A stretch of DNA of 64,000 nucleotides from Bacteroides sp. GM023 (GCF_014750685.1 NZ_JAAXGE010000005.1:434001-498000); one strand, 5' to 3'; positions 34,641-44,181 are shown, numbered from the stretch's first letter. Translations and numbers: made by a program. The notes: generated by a model not told the origin, from the letters alone.

Positions 34641-35783
34641 ATGAAAAAGGGTTTATTGTTTATTTTATTGGCAGCAGTCTCAGTATGTCTGCCTGCTCAG
34701 GAAAAAGAAAAAGCTGCAAAGAGCTACAGAGTAGAGACAAATACGTTCGGCGCTAATTGGTTTATTAGCGGTGGCGTTGGTGCACAAATGTACTTCGGTG
34801 ATAACGACAGTAAGGCGGGTTTTGGAGATCGTATTTCTCCGGCACTTGATATTGCTGTAGGTAAGTGGTTCACTCCGGGTATCGGATTGCGTATTGCTTA
34901 CAATGGCCTTCAGGCTAAAGGTGCTACTCCTAATGCTAACGATGTTTATGCAAAAGGTGGTACTTTCTCTAACGGATATTACAAACAAAAATGGAATGTT
35001 GCAAACTTCCATGGTGATGTTCTGTTAAACCTTTCTAATATGTTCTGCGGATATAACGAAGAACGTGTTTATTCATTTATTCCTTATGTAGGTGCCGGAT
35101 TGGTACATTCATGGTCAAAACCGACAGAAAATAACTTAGGTATTAATGCTGGTTTGATTAACCGTTTCCGTTTGTCTCCGGCTTTGGATCTTAACGTAGA
35201 ATTGCGTGGATTATTGATGAAGGATGCATTTGGTGGCAAAAGCAAAGAAGCTATGGGCGGTGTGACTGTAGGTGTAACTTATAAGTTCAAAAAACGTAGC
35301 TGGGATGCAGTTCCTACTGTACCGATGGTTCCGGAAAGCCAGTTGAACGACCTGAGAGACAGAGTTAACTCTTTGAAGGGTGAAAATGAATCTCTGAAAC
35401 GTGACTTGGTTGAAGCACGTAACAAGAAACCGGAAGTTATCGTTAAGAAAGAAGCTGGATTCGTTCCACGTCTTGTTGTCGTATTCAACATCGGTAAGAG
35501 CAACATCAGCAAGAGAGAATACATGAATATCGAAGCTATGGCTAAAGGTATCAAAGAAAACCCGAACAAGGTATTTACTGTAACAGGATATGCTGACAAG
35601 GGTACTGGTTCTGCTGAGTACAATATGAAGTTGAGTAAGAAGAGAGCTGAATCTGTTCGTGACTTGATGGTTAACGAATTTGGTGTTCCTGCTTCTCAAT
35701 TGAAGGTTGATTACAAGGGTGGTGTAAGCAATATGTTCTATGATGACGCTAAGTTGAGCCGCGTAGCTATTGTTGAAGAATAA
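34641..35783 (+). CDS. OmpA-family outer membrane protein
   Basis: Major-type outer-membrane protein of 380 residues. A signal peptide (cut near CLPAQ) is followed by an eight-strand-type barrel (about 30-215), a coiled-coil-like stretch (about 235-262, NDLRDRVNSLKGENESLKRD) and a C-terminal OmpA domain (about 275-380) with VTGYADKGTGSAEYNMKLSKKRAESVRDLM, split here as a helix that holds peptidoglycan. Strong promoter, long leader and adenine-rich translation start suggest high expression. Monocistronic with its own terminator. Confidence 0.93.
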   Translation: MKKGLLFILLAAVSVCLPAQEKEKAAKSYRVETNTFGANWFISGGVGAQMYFGDNDSKAGFGDRISPALDIAVGKWFTPGIGLRIAYNGLQAKGATPNANDVYAKGGTFSNGYYKQKWNVANFHGDVLLNLSNMFCGYNEERVYSFIPYVGAGLVHSWSKPTENNLGINAGLINRFRLSPALDLNVELRGLLMKDAFGGKSKEAMGGVTVGVTYKFKKRSWDAVPTVPMVPESQLNDLRDRVNSLKGENESLKRDLVEARNKKPEVIVKKEAGFVPRLVVVFNIGKSNISKREYMNIEAMAKGIKENPNKVFTVTGYADKGTGSAEYNMKLSKKRAESVRDLMVNEFGVPASQLKVDYKGGVSNMFYDDAKLSRVAIVEE

Positions 35784-35810
35784 TATACATTTGAAATATT
35801 ATAATAAAAG

Positions 35811-35845
35811 AGACGTTTCCTTTCACGGGAAGCGTCTTTTTTTGT
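35811..35845 (+). terminator. Terminator of the ompA gene
   Basis: AGACGTTTCC (35811-35820) pairs with GGAAGCGTCT (35827-35836, one G-T pair), then a run of T. Confidence 0.85.
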
Positions 35846-35852
35846 ATTTTTG
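35845..35852 (+). promoter_or_regulatory. Promoter of ruvX
   Basis: TATTTTTG is an exact -7 element only six bases before the ATG at 35859. The transcript would be leaderless or nearly so. It directly abuts the ompA terminator. Confidence 0.5.
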
Positions 35853-35858
35853 TGCCCC

Positions 35859-36275
35859 ATGAGCAGAATTGTAGCAATAGATTATGGAAGAAAGCGCACA
35901 GGAATAGCTGTCAGTGACACTATGCAGCTGATTGCAAACGGTTTGACAACGGTGCCTACGCATGAGCTTCTGAAGTTTATCGGTGATTATGTAGCCAAAG
36001 AACCGGTAGAGCGGATTATTATCGGACTGCCTAAGCAGATGAATAATGAGGTCTCGGAGAATATGAAAAATATAGAACCTTTTGTCCGTTCGCTGAAGAA
36101 ACGTTTCCCGGATATTCCGGTTGAGTATGTGGATGAACGTTTTACGTCTGTCCTGGCGCATCGCACAATGTTGGAAGCGGGCTTGAAGAAGAAGGATCGT
36201 CAGAACAAAGCATTGGTAGACGAGATAAGCGCTACAATAATTCTGCAAACATATTTGGAGAGTAAACGTTTTTAG
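35859..36275 (+). CDS. ruvX: Putative pre-16S rRNA nuclease / Holliday junction resolvase-like protein
   Basis: YqgF/RuvX family RNase-H-fold nuclease, 138 residues from the ATG at 35859. The frame's three extra upstream codons fall inside the promoter and are rejected. Acidic motifs: AIDYGRKRTGIAVSD at the start, IIGLPKQMNNE in the middle and YVDERFTS near residue 90, plus a final Asp in LVDEISATIIL. In E. coli YqgF processes the 5' end of 16S rRNA. Followed by def with a 45-bp gap, probably the same transcript. Confidence 0.93.
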   Translation: MSRIVAIDYGRKRTGIAVSDTMQLIANGLTTVPTHELLKFIGDYVAKEPVERIIIGLPKQMNNEVSENMKNIEPFVRSLKKRFPDIPVEYVDERFTSVLAHRTMLEAGLKKKDRQNKALVDEISATIILQTYLESKRF

Positions 36276-36320
36276 TAGATGACAATAGAATAATTTAATT
36301 TATTAGTAGAATATAAAGAT

Positions 36321-36875
36321 ATGATTTTACCTATTTATGTATATGGACAGCCTGTTTTGAGAAAGGTGGCAGAGGACATAACCCCGGATTATCCGAATTT
36401 GAAAGAGTTGATTGCAAACATGTTTGAAACAATGGTGCACGCAGACGGTGTAGGACTGGCTGCTCCGCAGATTGGCCTGCCTATCCGTGTTGTCACTATC
36501 ACATTGGATCCGCTTTCGGAAGATTATCCTGAATTTAAGGATTTTAATAAGGCTTATATCAATCCGCATATCTTGGAAGTGGCTGGTGAGGAAGTGAGTA
36601 TGGAAGAAGGTTGTTTGAGCCTTCCCGGCATTCATGAAACAGTGAAAAGAGGAGATAAGATCCGCGTGAAATATATGGACGAGAATTTTGTGGAACATGA
36701 GGAAGTGGTAGAAGGTTACCTGGCTCGTGTCATGCAGCATGAATTCGATCATTTGGACGGTAAGATGTTCATTGATCATATCTCTGCGCTTCGTAAACAG
36801 ATGATTAAAGGAAAGCTGAATACGATGCTGAAAGGGAAAGCACGCAGTTCTTATAAGATGAAACAGGTGAAATAA
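36321..36875 (+). CDS. def: Peptide deformylase
   Basis: Removes the formyl group from nascent N-terminal methionine. 184 residues. All three signature motifs are present: GVGLAAPQ (43-50), EGCLS with the metal ligand Cys98, and HEFDH with His140, Glu141 and His144. No sign of inactivation. Sits between ruvX and the TPR gene on the plus strand. Confidence 0.97.
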   Translation: MILPIYVYGQPVLRKVAEDITPDYPNLKELIANMFETMVHADGVGLAAPQIGLPIRVVTITLDPLSEDYPEFKDFNKAYINPHILEVAGEEVSMEEGCLSLPGIHETVKRGDKIRVKYMDENFVEHEEVVEGYLARVMQHEFDHLDGKMFIDHISALRKQMIKGKLNTMLKGKARSSYKMKQVK

Positions 36876-36918
36876 AGATAAAAAACGTTTATATCCCTGT
36901 TAAGTAAACGAAAAGCAT

Positions 36919-36926
36919 TATTTTTG
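36919..36926 (+). promoter_or_regulatory. Promoter of the TPR protein gene
   Basis: TATTTTTG, an exact -7 element 19 bp upstream of the ATG at 36946. Confidence 0.55.
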
Positions 36927-36945
36927 CTTCGTTTACAAGCATAAA

Positions 36946-38982
36946 ATGTCGATGATAAAAAGAATATTAACAGTATTATTACTGTTCCCCACGCTGGTAT
37001 GTGCTCAGATAAATACGGATCGAGTGATGACTATCGCCCGAAACGCTCTTTATTTCGAGGATTATGTACTTTCTATTCAGTATTTTAACCAGGTGATTAA
37101 TGCGAAGCCTTATTTGTATGAACCTTATTTCTTCAGGGCGCTGGCTAAACTGAACCTGGAAGATTTTCAAGGTGCTGAAATAGACTGTGATGCTGCTATC
37201 AAGCGGAATCCGTTTGTGGTAGGCGCTTATCAGGTGCGTGGTTTGGCAAGGATTCGTCAGAGTAAATTTGACGGAGCTATTGAAGATTATCAGAAAGCTC
37301 TGCATTATGATCCGGAGAATATTACTCTGTGGCATAATCTGACATTATCCCATATTCAGAAGAAGGATTATAGTTCTGCAAAAGAAGATTTGGAGAGTTT
37401 GCTGAAAGTGGCTCCGCGTTATACTCGTGCATACCTGATGAGGGGCGAAGTATCCTTGCAGCAAAAGGATACGATTGCTGCTTTGAATGACTTTAATAAA
37501 GCGCTAGAGCTGGATAAGTATGACCCGGATGCATGGTCTGCAAGAGCGATTGTGAAATTGCAGCAGTCTAAGTATGCGGAAGCTGAGTCGGATTTCGACC
37601 GGGCCATTCATTTAAGTGCCAAGAATTCCGGAAATTATATTAACCGTGCATTGGCACGATTCCACCAGAAAAATCTTCGGGGTGCTATGAGCGATTATGA
37701 CTTGGCACTGGATATTGAGCCTAATAATTTTATCGGGCATTATAACCGTGGTTTGCTTCGTGCGCAGGTAGGTGATGATAACCGGGCGATTGAGGATTTC
37801 GACTTTGTGATTCAGATGGAGCCGGATAATATGATGGCTATATTTAACCGTGGTTTGCTTCGTGCACAGACGGGTGATTATCGTGGCGCGATAAAAGACT
37901 ACACAACTGTAATCGACCAGTATCCTAACTTCCTTGCCGGATATTATCAGCGTTCGGAAGCTCGCCGGAAGATTGGCGACAAGAAGGGGGCGGAACAGGA
38001 CGAGTTTAAAGTCATGAAGGCGCAGATAGACAAGCAGAACGGTGTGACGAATAAAGATGTAGCCCAAAATCAGAATAAAGAAAAAGATGGCGAAGACGAG
38101 GAGGGTGAAAAGACTCGTAAGAAGTCGGATAAAAATATGAATAACTATCGTAAGATAGTCATTGCTGACGACTCTGAAGCTGATCAACGCTATACGAGCG
38201 ATTATCGTGGACGTGTGCAGGATAAGAACGTGAATATTACACTGGAACCTATGTTCGCATTGACTTATTATGAGAAAATGAGTGATGTGAAGCGTTCTGT
38301 GAACTTCCACAAATTCGTTGAGGATTTGAATCGTTCGAGTGTGCTTCCGAAACGTCTCCGTATCACAAATATGGAAGCTCCGTTGACTGAAGAACAAGTG
38401 AAGTTCCACTTCGCTCTGATCGATACACATACATCTGCTATTGTAGCGGATGAAAAGAGTGCTCCGAAGCGCTTTGCCCGCGCAATTGATTTTTACCTGG
38501 TACAGGATTTCTCAAGTGCCGTTTCCGATTTGACGCAAACGATTCTATTGGATGGGGATTTCTTCCCGGCATACTTTATGCGTGCTCTTATTCGCTGTAA
38601 GCAACTGGAATATCAGAAGGCGGAACAAGCTGCTGAAACAGAGACTTTGGGTGACAAGCATAAGGAGATTACTGCGGTAGATTATGAAGTGGTGAGAAAA
38701 GACTTGGATAAAGTAATCAATTTGGCACCGGATTTTGTTTATGCTTATTATAATCGTGCGAATGTTTCTGCCATGCTGAAAGATTATCGCGCAGCAGTGG
38801 TTGACTATGACAAGGCTATCGAACTGAATCCGGATTTTGCGGATGCTTATTTCAACAGGGGATTGACTCATATCTTCTTAGGTAATAATAAGCTGGGTAT
38901 TTCTGATTTGAGTAAAGCCGGTGAGCTGGGTATCGTTTCCGCTTATAATGTAATCAAGCGTTTTACGGATCAGACGGAATAA
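36946..38982 (+). CDS. Exported tetratricopeptide repeat protein
   Basis: 678 residues with a signal peptide (cut near LVCAQ). At least eight TPR units in the first 350 residues (for example SIQYFNQVINAKPYLYEPYFFRALAKL and repeated AIEDF/AIKDY helices) and about three more near the C-terminus (DYDKAIELNPDFADAYFNRGLTH shortened here by pattern). A highly charged, lysine/glutamate-rich linker (about 365-400) separates the two TPR blocks, and a middle beta-like region (about 405-510) has no domain I recognise. Probably a periplasmic scaffold. No partner is evident from its neighbours. Confidence 0.85.
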   Translation: MSMIKRILTVLLLFPTLVCAQINTDRVMTIARNALYFEDYVLSIQYFNQVINAKPYLYEPYFFRALAKLNLEDFQGAEIDCDAAIKRNPFVVGAYQVRGLARIRQSKFDGAIEDYQKALHYDPENITLWHNLTLSHIQKKDYSSAKEDLESLLKVAPRYTRAYLMRGEVSLQQKDTIAALNDFNKALELDKYDPDAWSARAIVKLQQSKYAEAESDFDRAIHLSAKNSGNYINRALARFHQKNLRGAMSDYDLALDIEPNNFIGHYNRGLLRAQVGDDNRAIEDFDFVIQMEPDNMMAIFNRGLLRAQTGDYRGAIKDYTTVIDQYPNFLAGYYQRSEARRKIGDKKGAEQDEFKVMKAQIDKQNGVTNKDVAQNQNKEKDGEDEEGEKTRKKSDKNMNNYRKIVIADDSEADQRYTSDYRGRVQDKNVNITLEPMFALTYYEKMSDVKRSVNFHKFVEDLNRSSVLPKRLRITNMEAPLTEEQVKFHFALIDTHTSAIVADEKSAPKRFARAIDFYLVQDFSSAVSDLTQTILLDGDFFPAYFMRALIRCKQLEYQKAEQAAETETLGDKHKEITAVDYEVVRKDLDKVINLAPDFVYAYYNRANVSAMLKDYRAAVVDYDKAIELNPDFADAYFNRGLTHIFLGNNKLGISDLSKAGELGIVSAYNVIKRFTDQTE

Positions 38983-39022
38983 CATTTTTTTGATAAAAAA
39001 TGGAAAACTCAAAAGATTTAGT

Positions 39023-39030
39023 TACTTTTG
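39023..39030 (+). promoter_or_regulatory. Promoter of thrS
   Basis: TACTTTTG, an exact -7 element 34 bp upstream of the thrS ATG. Confidence 0.55.
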
Positions 39031-39064
39031 CGTTCAAATTGTGAAAATATAACATAATCATATT

Positions 39065-41005
39065 ATGATAAAGATAACATTTCCCGATGGCTCCGTTCGT
39101 GAGTATAACGAAGGAGTGAACGGTTTACAGATTGCAGAAAGTATCAGTTCGCGTTTGGCACAGGATGTGCTGGCATGTGGCGTGAATGGTGAGACTTATG
39201 ATTTGGGACGTCCTATTAATGAAGATGCGAATTTCGTGCTTTATAAATGGGATGATGAAGAAGGTAAACATGCCTTTTGGCATACAAGTGCCCACTTGCT
39301 GGCTGAAGCTTTGCAGGAACTTTATCCGGGTATCCAGTTTGGTATCGGTCCGGCTATCGAAAACGGATTCTACTATGATGTGGATCCGGGAGAAGCTGTG
39401 ATTAAAGAAAGTGACCTGCCTGCTGTTGAAGCTAAAATGCTGGAATTAGCTGCAAAGAAAGAAGATGTAGTCAGAAAGAGCATTGCTAAAACAGATGCTT
39501 TGAAGATGTTCGGCGATCGTGGGGAAACTTATAAATGTGAATTGATTTCCGAATTGGAAGACGGACACATTACTACGTATACACAGGGTGCATTTACTGA
39601 CCTTTGCCGTGGTCCTCACTTGATGACGACTGCTCCGATCAAGGCTATCAAGCTGACTACTGTTGCCGGTGCTTACTGGCGTGGTCACGAAGATCGCAAG
39701 ATGCTGACCCGGATTTATGGTATCACGTTCCCGAAAAAGAAAATGCTGGATGAATATCTGGTATTGCTGGAAGAGGCGAAGAAGCGTGACCACCGTAAGA
39801 TTGGTAAGGAGATGCAATTGTTCATGTTCTCTGAAACAGTTGGAAAGGGACTTCCGATGTGGTTGCCGAAAGGTACTGCGTTGCGTCTGCGTCTGCAAGA
39901 ATTTCTGCGTCGTATTCAGACCCGTTACGATTATCAGGAAGTGATTACTCCGCCGATTGGTAATAAACTGTTGTATGTGACTTCCGGTCACTATGCAAAA
40001 TATGGCAAGGATGCATTCCAGCCTATCCATACCCCGGAAGAAGGTGAAGAGTACTTCTTGAAACCAATGAACTGCCCTCATCACTGTGAGATTTACAAGA
40101 ATTTCCCGCGTTCGTATAAGGATCTGCCTTTGCGTATCGCTGAATTCGGAACGGTTTGCCGTTATGAACAAAGTGGAGAGCTGCACGGTTTAACTCGTGT
40201 ACGCAGCTTTACGCAGGATGATGCACATATCTTCTGCCGTCCGGAGCAAGTGAAAGATGAATTCCTCCGCGTGATGGATATTATATCTATCGTGTTCCGT
40301 TCTATGGATTTCCAGAATTTTGAAGCTCAGATATCATTGCGTGATAAAGTGAACCGCGAGAAGTATATCGGTAGCGATGATAACTGGGAAAAAGCTGAAC
40401 AGGCTATTATCGAAGCTTGTGCGGAAAAAGGCTTGCCTGCTAAGATTGAGTATGGAGAAGCTGCTTTCTATGGTCCTAAGCTCGACTTTATGGTGAAAGA
40501 TGCTATCGGTCGTCGTTGGCAGCTGGGTACTATCCAGGTTGACTATAACTTGCCGGAACGTTTTGAACTTGAATATATGGGTTCTGACAATCAGAAGCAT
40601 CGTCCGGTAATGATTCACCGTGCTCCGTTCGGATCTATGGAACGTTTTGTTGCCGTACTGATAGAACACACTGCCGGTAAGTTCCCATTGTGGCTGACAC
40701 CGGAACAGGTGGTTATTCTGCCGATCAGTGAAAAGTTCAATGAATATGCAGAGCAAGTGAAGATGTATCTGAAGATCCATGAAATCCGTGCGATTGTAGA
40801 TGATCGTAACGAGAAGATTGGTCGTAAGATTCGCGATAATGAAATGAAGCGCATTCCTTACATGCTGATTGTCGGTGAGAAAGAGGCTGAAAATGGCGAA
40901 GTTTCTGTTCGCAGACAAGGCGAAGGTGACAAGGGAACCATGAAATTTGAAGAATTTACTAAAATTTTGAACGAAGAAGTTCAGAATATGATAAATAAAT
41001 GGTAA
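39065..41005 (+). CDS. thrS: Threonyl-tRNA synthetase
   Basis: Charges tRNA-Thr. 646 residues, full length. An N-terminal TGS domain (about 1-62) leads to the editing domain with [11 protein letters not shown] (about 76-86) and GPHLM, then the class II catalytic core with the zinc-binding cysteine in [10 protein letters not shown] and [17 protein letters not shown], and a C-terminal anticodon-binding domain (about 540-640). It heads the conserved thrS-infC-rpmI-rplT cluster. Its stop codon forms part of the infC promoter. Confidence 0.98.
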   Translation: MIKITFPDGSVREYNEGVNGLQIAESISSRLAQDVLACGVNGETYDLGRPINEDANFVLYKWDDEEGKHAFWHTSAHLLAEALQELYPGIQFGIGPAIENGFYYDVDPGEAVIKESDLPAVEAKMLELAAKKEDVVRKSIAKTDALKMFGDRGETYKCELISELEDGHITTYTQGAFTDLCRGPHLMTTAPIKAIKLTTVAGAYWRGHEDRKMLTRIYGITFPKKKMLDEYLVLLEEAKKRDHRKIGKEMQLFMFSETVGKGLPMWLPKGTALRLRLQEFLRRIQTRYDYQEVITPPIGNKLLYVTSGHYAKYGKDAFQPIHTPEEGEEYFLKPMNCPHHCEIYKNFPRSYKDLPLRIAEFGTVCRYEQSGELHGLTRVRSFTQDDAHIFCRPEQVKDEFLRVMDIISIVFRSMDFQNFEAQISLRDKVNREKYIGSDDNWEKAEQAIIEACAEKGLPAKIEYGEAAFYGPKLDFMVKDAIGRRWQLGTIQVDYNLPERFELEYMGSDNQKHRPVMIHRAPFGSMERFVAVLIEHTAGKFPLWLTPEQVVILPISEKFNEYAEQVKMYLKIHEIRAIVDDRNEKIGRKIRDNEMKRIPYMLIVGEKEAENGEVSVRRQGEGDKGTMKFEEFTKILNEEVQNMINKW

Positions 41006-41010
41006 CTTTG
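41003..41010 (+). promoter_or_regulatory. infC promoter overlapping the thrS stop codon
   Basis: TAACTTTG (41003-41010), an exact -7 element whose first three bases are the thrS TAA stop. Leads to a transcript with a leader of about 60 bases before infC. Confidence 0.5.
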
Positions 41011-41077
41011 CAGCCGTTTCAGAATAAAATATTTAGTATAACAATTAAAAGATCAAACTAGGAAGTAAACGTTTTTA

Positions 41078-41680
41078 ATGAAGAATGACACTCTAAAAGG
41101 GCAATACAGAATCAATGAACAGATTCGTGCCAAGGAAGTTCGCATAGTAAGCGACGATATCGAACCGAAAGTATATCCTATCTTTCAGGCTTTGAAAATG
41201 GCCGAAGAGAAAGAACTGGATTTAGTGGAAATTTCTCCGAATGCTCAACCCCCTGTTTGCCGTATAATTGATTATTCTAAATTTCTTTATCAGTTAAAGA
41301 AACGTCAGAAGGAACAGAAAGCAAAGCAGGTGAAGGTTAATGTGAAAGAGATTCGCTTCGGACCTCAGACAGATGACCATGACTACAACTTTAAGTTGAA
41401 GCATGCCAAAGGATTCCTGGAAGACGGTGATAAAGTGAAGGCTTATGTATTCTTTAAAGGTCGTTCCATCCTTTTCAAGGAACAAGGTGAAGTATTGCTG
41501 CTTCGTTTTGCCAATGATCTTGAGGACTATGCAAAAGTAGACCAGATGCCAATGCTTGAAGGAAAGCGTATGACTATACAACTTTCTCCGAAAAAGAAAG
41601 ATATTCCTAAAAAGCCGGCGGCTCCGAAACCTGCTGCTCCTGCCCAGAAAGCAGAAAAGCCGGAAGCAAACGAAGAATAA
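41078..41680 (+). CDS. infC: Translation initiation factor IF-3
   Basis: Binds the 30S subunit and checks start-codon choice. 200 residues: the N-domain opens with [15 protein letters not shown] and contains [17 protein letters not shown], and the C-domain begins near [11 protein letters not shown]. The last 20 residues are an alanine/proline/lysine-rich tail not present in E. coli IF-3. The start is ATG, unlike the rare AUU used for autoregulation in E. coli, preceded by AGGAAG. Confidence 0.97.
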   Translation: MKNDTLKGQYRINEQIRAKEVRIVSDDIEPKVYPIFQALKMAEEKELDLVEISPNAQPPVCRIIDYSKFLYQLKKRQKEQKAKQVKVNVKEIRFGPQTDDHDYNFKLKHAKGFLEDGDKVKAYVFFKGRSILFKEQGEVLLLRFANDLEDYAKVDQMPMLEGKRMTIQLSPKKKDIPKKPAAPKPAAPAQKAEKPEANEE

Positions 41681-41748
41681 GAAAAAGTGCGTAACGCGCA
41701 GGTATAGTGCGTTGCCATTATATATTTAATAATTTAAAAACAAGTAAG

Positions 41749-41946
41749 ATGCCAAAGATGAAGACTAACTCCGGTTCTAAAAAAAGGTTTACCCTTACCG
41801 GAACAGGTAAAATCAAAAGAAAGCACGCTTTTCACAGTCATATTTTGACTAAGAAATCCAAGAAGAGAAAAAGAAATCTGTGCTACTCTACAACTGTTGA
41901 TGCAACAAATGTAAGCCAGGTTAAGGAACTCTTAGCAATGAAGTAA
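41749..41946 (+). CDS. rpmI: 50S ribosomal protein L35
   Basis: 65 residues from the ATG at 41749, the normal L35 length; the longer frame upstream is not supported. Starts [14 protein letters not shown] and contains the lysine/arginine-rich [12 protein letters not shown]. Part of the infC-rpmI-rplT operon, with a 68-bp gap after infC. Confidence 0.97.
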   Translation: MPKMKTNSGSKKRFTLTGTGKIKRKHAFHSHILTKKSKKRKRNLCYSTTVDATNVSQVKELLAMK

Positions 41947-41979
41947 TCAAAAGCGTAAAAGTATTTTAAAGTATTAACC

Positions 41980-42028
41980 GAATGCTTTAGCCTGAAGTTC
42001 GCTGCGTGAAGTAGCGGCGCTAACATTC
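41980..42028 (+). promoter_or_regulatory. Structured spacer upstream of rplT, candidate L20 autoregulatory RNA
   Basis: The spacer folds as nested stems: GAATG (41980) with CATTC (42024-42028), TTAGC with GCTAA directly inside it, and an inner hairpin CGCT/AGCG. It ends 15 bases before the rplT start. L20 represses its own operon in several bacteria by binding leader RNA; that function here is inferred. Confidence 0.45.
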
Positions 42029-42043
42029 AAAAAAAGTAAAACT

Positions 42044-42394
42044 ATGCCAAGATCAGTAAATCATGTTGCTTCAAAAGCAAGAAGAAAGAAAATTTTGAAA
42101 TTAACCAGAGGTTACTTTGGTGCAAGAAAAAATGTATGGACCGTAGCTAAAAACACTTGGGAAAAGGGTTTGACTTACGCGTTCCGTGACCGTAGAAATA
42201 AGAAAAGAAACTTCCGCGCTCTTTGGATACAACGTATCAACGCTGCTGCACGTCTTGAAGGAATGTCTTATTCTAAATTGATGGGCGGTTTGCACAAAGC
42301 CGGTATCGAAATAAACCGTAAGGTTTTGGCTGATTTAGCAATGAATCACCCGGAAGCTTTCAAAGCTGTAGTTGCAAAAGCAAAAGCTGCTTAA
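42044..42394 (+). CDS. rplT: 50S ribosomal protein L20
   Basis: 116 residues, standard length. Starts [19 protein letters not shown] and has [16 protein letters not shown] and the C-terminal [15 protein letters not shown] 23S rRNA-binding assembly protein that in other bacteria also represses its operon. Last gene of the operon, before a strong terminator. Confidence 0.98.
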   Translation: MPRSVNHVASKARRKKILKLTRGYFGARKNVWTVAKNTWEKGLTYAFRDRRNKKRNFRALWIQRINAAARLEGMSYSKLMGGLHKAGIEINRKVLADLAMNHPEAFKAVVAKAKAA

Positions 42395-42416
42395 GTTTCA
42401 ACAGTTTACGATTTAC

Positions 42417-42459
42417 AAAGTGTCAGTTACTAAGCTAGTAACTGACACTTTCCTTTTGT
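42417..42459 (+). terminator. Terminator of the thrS-infC-rpmI-rplT cluster
   Basis: AAAGTGTCAGTTACTA (42417-42432) is perfectly complementary to 42436-42451 across a three-base loop, followed by TCCTTTT. Confidence 0.92.
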
Positions 42460-42516
42460 TAGGCAGATGAAAGGGAATAAAAAAAATGTTAGTAGGCAAA
42501 CAAAATCCTTTTTTTT

Positions 42517-42548
42517 CTTGCTAATCTCAGGGATTCTTATTACATTTG
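42517..42548 (+). promoter_or_regulatory. Promoter of the RNA gene downstream of rplT
   Basis: TACATTTG (42541-42548) is an exact -7 element; CTTG (42517-42520) lies 20 bp upstream as a partial -33 box. The start of transcription should be near 42555. Confidence 0.65.
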
Positions 42549-42554
42549 TGATAC

Positions 42555-42740
42555 AAAAATATTAGCCGTATCGACTGGATCGGGAAACTCTTCAAATTAA
42601 TCTGATGCACCGAGAAAGCTTCGTTCTTCAATGGCGGGCCACATCCTTCGGGACAGCTTTAAGCCGGTGGATTACAAAGAGGGCGAGCGCTCAAATCTTG
42701 TTCTATCAGAGTTTCATCACATCGTCGGTACGGCTTTCTT
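42555..42740 (+). ncRNA. Bacteroidales-1 / 6S-like structured RNA
   Basis: A non-coding transcript of about 186 nt. Its ends pair: AGCCGTATCGAC (42564-42575) with GTCGGTACGGCT (42724-42735, one G-U), followed by TTCTT. It has its own promoter and sits right after the rplT terminator, which is the reported position of the Bacteroidales-1 RNA motif. That RNA is thought to be a 6S RNA, a regulator that binds RNA polymerase. The family assignment rests on position, size and closing stem, as I could not run a covariance search. Confidence 0.7.
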
Positions 42741-42752
42741 ATATACTTTCCT

Positions 42753-43523
42753 ATGATATTTTATTTTTCAGGTACAGGTAATTCCAAGTGGATCGCCCGG
42801 CAGCTATCCAAGGAACAGAAAGAAGAATTGGTTTTCATTCCCGACGCATTAAGGAATGAGACGTTGGAATTTTGTCTGCGGGAAGATGAGAAGATAGGAT
42901 TTGTGTTTCCAATCTATTCGTGGGCACCGCCTGAAATTGTATTGCGCTTTATTCAAAAGCTTTCTCTGAAAGGATATAAAGGGCAGTATTTGTTCTTTGT
43001 CTGTTCATGTGGAGATGATACCGGACTTACGCAGCAGGTGTTGACGAAGGCGTTGAAGTCTAAAGGGTGGGAATGTCATGCTGGTTTTTCTGTGACTATG
43101 CCTAATAATTATGTATTGCTTCCGGGGTTTGATGTGGATACTAAGGAACTGGAACGTAAAAAGTTGGCAGAGAGTATTCCAAGCCTCAAAAGGGTAAATA
43201 CTTTGATAAGTAGGAGAGAGTATGTGTTCTCCTGTCATGAAGGGAGTATGCCTTTTATCAAGACAAGGATTATCAATCCTTTATTTAATAGTTTCCAAAT
43301 GTCACCTAAGAACTTTTATGCTACGGATGCTTGCATTGGTTGTAAACGTTGCGAGAAGTCTTGTCCGGTGAAGAATATCACTCTTTCGGAAGGAAAGCCA
43401 GTGTGGGGAAAAGATTGCACCTCCTGTCTGGCATGTTATCATGTATGTCCTCAACAAGCGGTGCAATATGGAAAAAGAACAAAAAGGAAGGGGCAATATT
43501 TCAACCCCAATTCCGGTTATTGA
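42753..43523 (+). CDS. EFR1-family flavodoxin-ferredoxin
   Basis: 256 residues: an N-terminal flavodoxin-like domain with the FMN-binding loop FSGTGNSKW (about 5-13), and a C-terminal ferredoxin with two four-cysteine motifs: [12 protein letters not shown] (Cys194, 197, 200, 204) and [12 protein letters not shown] (Cys222, 225, 228, 232). It should carry FMN and two [4Fe-4S] clusters and act as an electron carrier. The start is only about a dozen bases after the 6S-like RNA, with no promoter of its own seen. It overlaps the convergent xpt gene by seven bases. Electron partners are unknown. Confidence 0.9.
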   Translation: MIFYFSGTGNSKWIARQLSKEQKEELVFIPDALRNETLEFCLREDEKIGFVFPIYSWAPPEIVLRFIQKLSLKGYKGQYLFFVCSCGDDTGLTQQVLTKALKSKGWECHAGFSVTMPNNYVLLPGFDVDTKELERKKLAESIPSLKRVNTLISRREYVFSCHEGSMPFIKTRIINPLFNSFQMSPKNFYATDACIGCKRCEKSCPVKNITLSEGKPVWGKDCTSCLACYHVCPQQAVQYGKRTKRKGQYFNPNSGY

Positions 43524-44089
43524 TCTTTGATTTTGATGCAGCAATGAGATAAGTCCTCAATAATAGCAAGGCTTTCTACTCTAACTCCTTGTTCTTCTAA
43601 TATTTTGCGGCCGTTTTGGAAAGCTTTTTCGATTATGAACCCCATTCCTACCAAATTAGCTCCGGATTGCTTGATGAGGTCGATAACGCCTAATGCTGCG
43701 TTTCCGTATGCAAGGAAGTCATCAACGAAGAGCACATTGTCATTAGGAGTGAGGAAATCGGCACTGATAACAACTTCATAGTCACGGTCTTTGGTAAATG
43801 AATGGACGGTGGTACTCAGTGCATTCTGAATGGTTTTAGGAGATTTTTTCTTGGCAAATACGACAGGCAGGTCCATTAAATAGCCCGTCATGATAGCAGG
43901 GGCGATACCACTGGCTTCGATTGTCATGATCTTATTTACGTTTGTGGCTGCAAAACGGCGGACAAACTCAACTCCGATTGATTTCATCAGAACAGGATCC
44001 ATTTGATGATTGATAAAACCGTCTACTTTCAGGATACCTCCTTCGTAGCATTTTCCGTCTTGCAGAATTCTCTTTTTAAGTAATTGCAT
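43517..44089 (-). CDS. xpt: Xanthine phosphoribosyltransferase
   Basis: Salvages xanthine to XMP using PRPP. 190 residues. PRPP-binding motif [13 protein letters not shown] (about 126-138), [13 protein letters not shown] near 59-71, and the N-terminal region [21 protein letters not shown] that matches Xpt rather than other purine transferases. No purine riboswitch pattern was seen upstream. The 3' end overlaps the EFR1 gene by seven bases on the other strand. Confidence 0.95.
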   Translation of the reverse strand: MQLLKKRILQDGKCYEGGILKVDGFINHQMDPVLMKSIGVEFVRRFAATNVNKIMTIEASGIAPAIMTGYLMDLPVVFAKKKSPKTIQNALSTTVHSFTKDRDYEVVISADFLTPNDNVLFVDDFLAYGNAALGVIDLIKQSGANLVGMGFIIEKAFQNGRKILEEQGVRVESLAIIEDLSHCCIKIKDQ

Positions 44090-44111
44090 GCTGTATGATA
44101 TTAATTAATAA

Positions 44112-44164
44112 TGTGCTAATATGCCATTCCGTTTGATGAAAGTTGCGGATGGTATATTAGCACA
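44112..44164 (-). terminator. Long stem-loop between paaK and xpt
   Basis: TGTGCTAATATGCCATTCCG (44112-44131) pairs almost perfectly with 44146-44164 across a 14-base loop. On the minus strand it follows paaK and precedes xpt; no clear T run follows. It could end the iorA-iorB-paaK transcript, stabilise it or form an xpt leader. Confidence 0.45.
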
Positions 44165-44181
44165 TAGACAATTTAAATGGT

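Noticed and set aside
37612..38430. 272-codon minus-strand frame inside the TPR gene
   Set aside because: Shadow frame; hydrophobic content comes from the reverse of TPR codons.
43517..44181. Purine riboswitch upstream of xpt
   Set aside because: The conserved riboswitch core sequences are absent; only a long simple stem is present.
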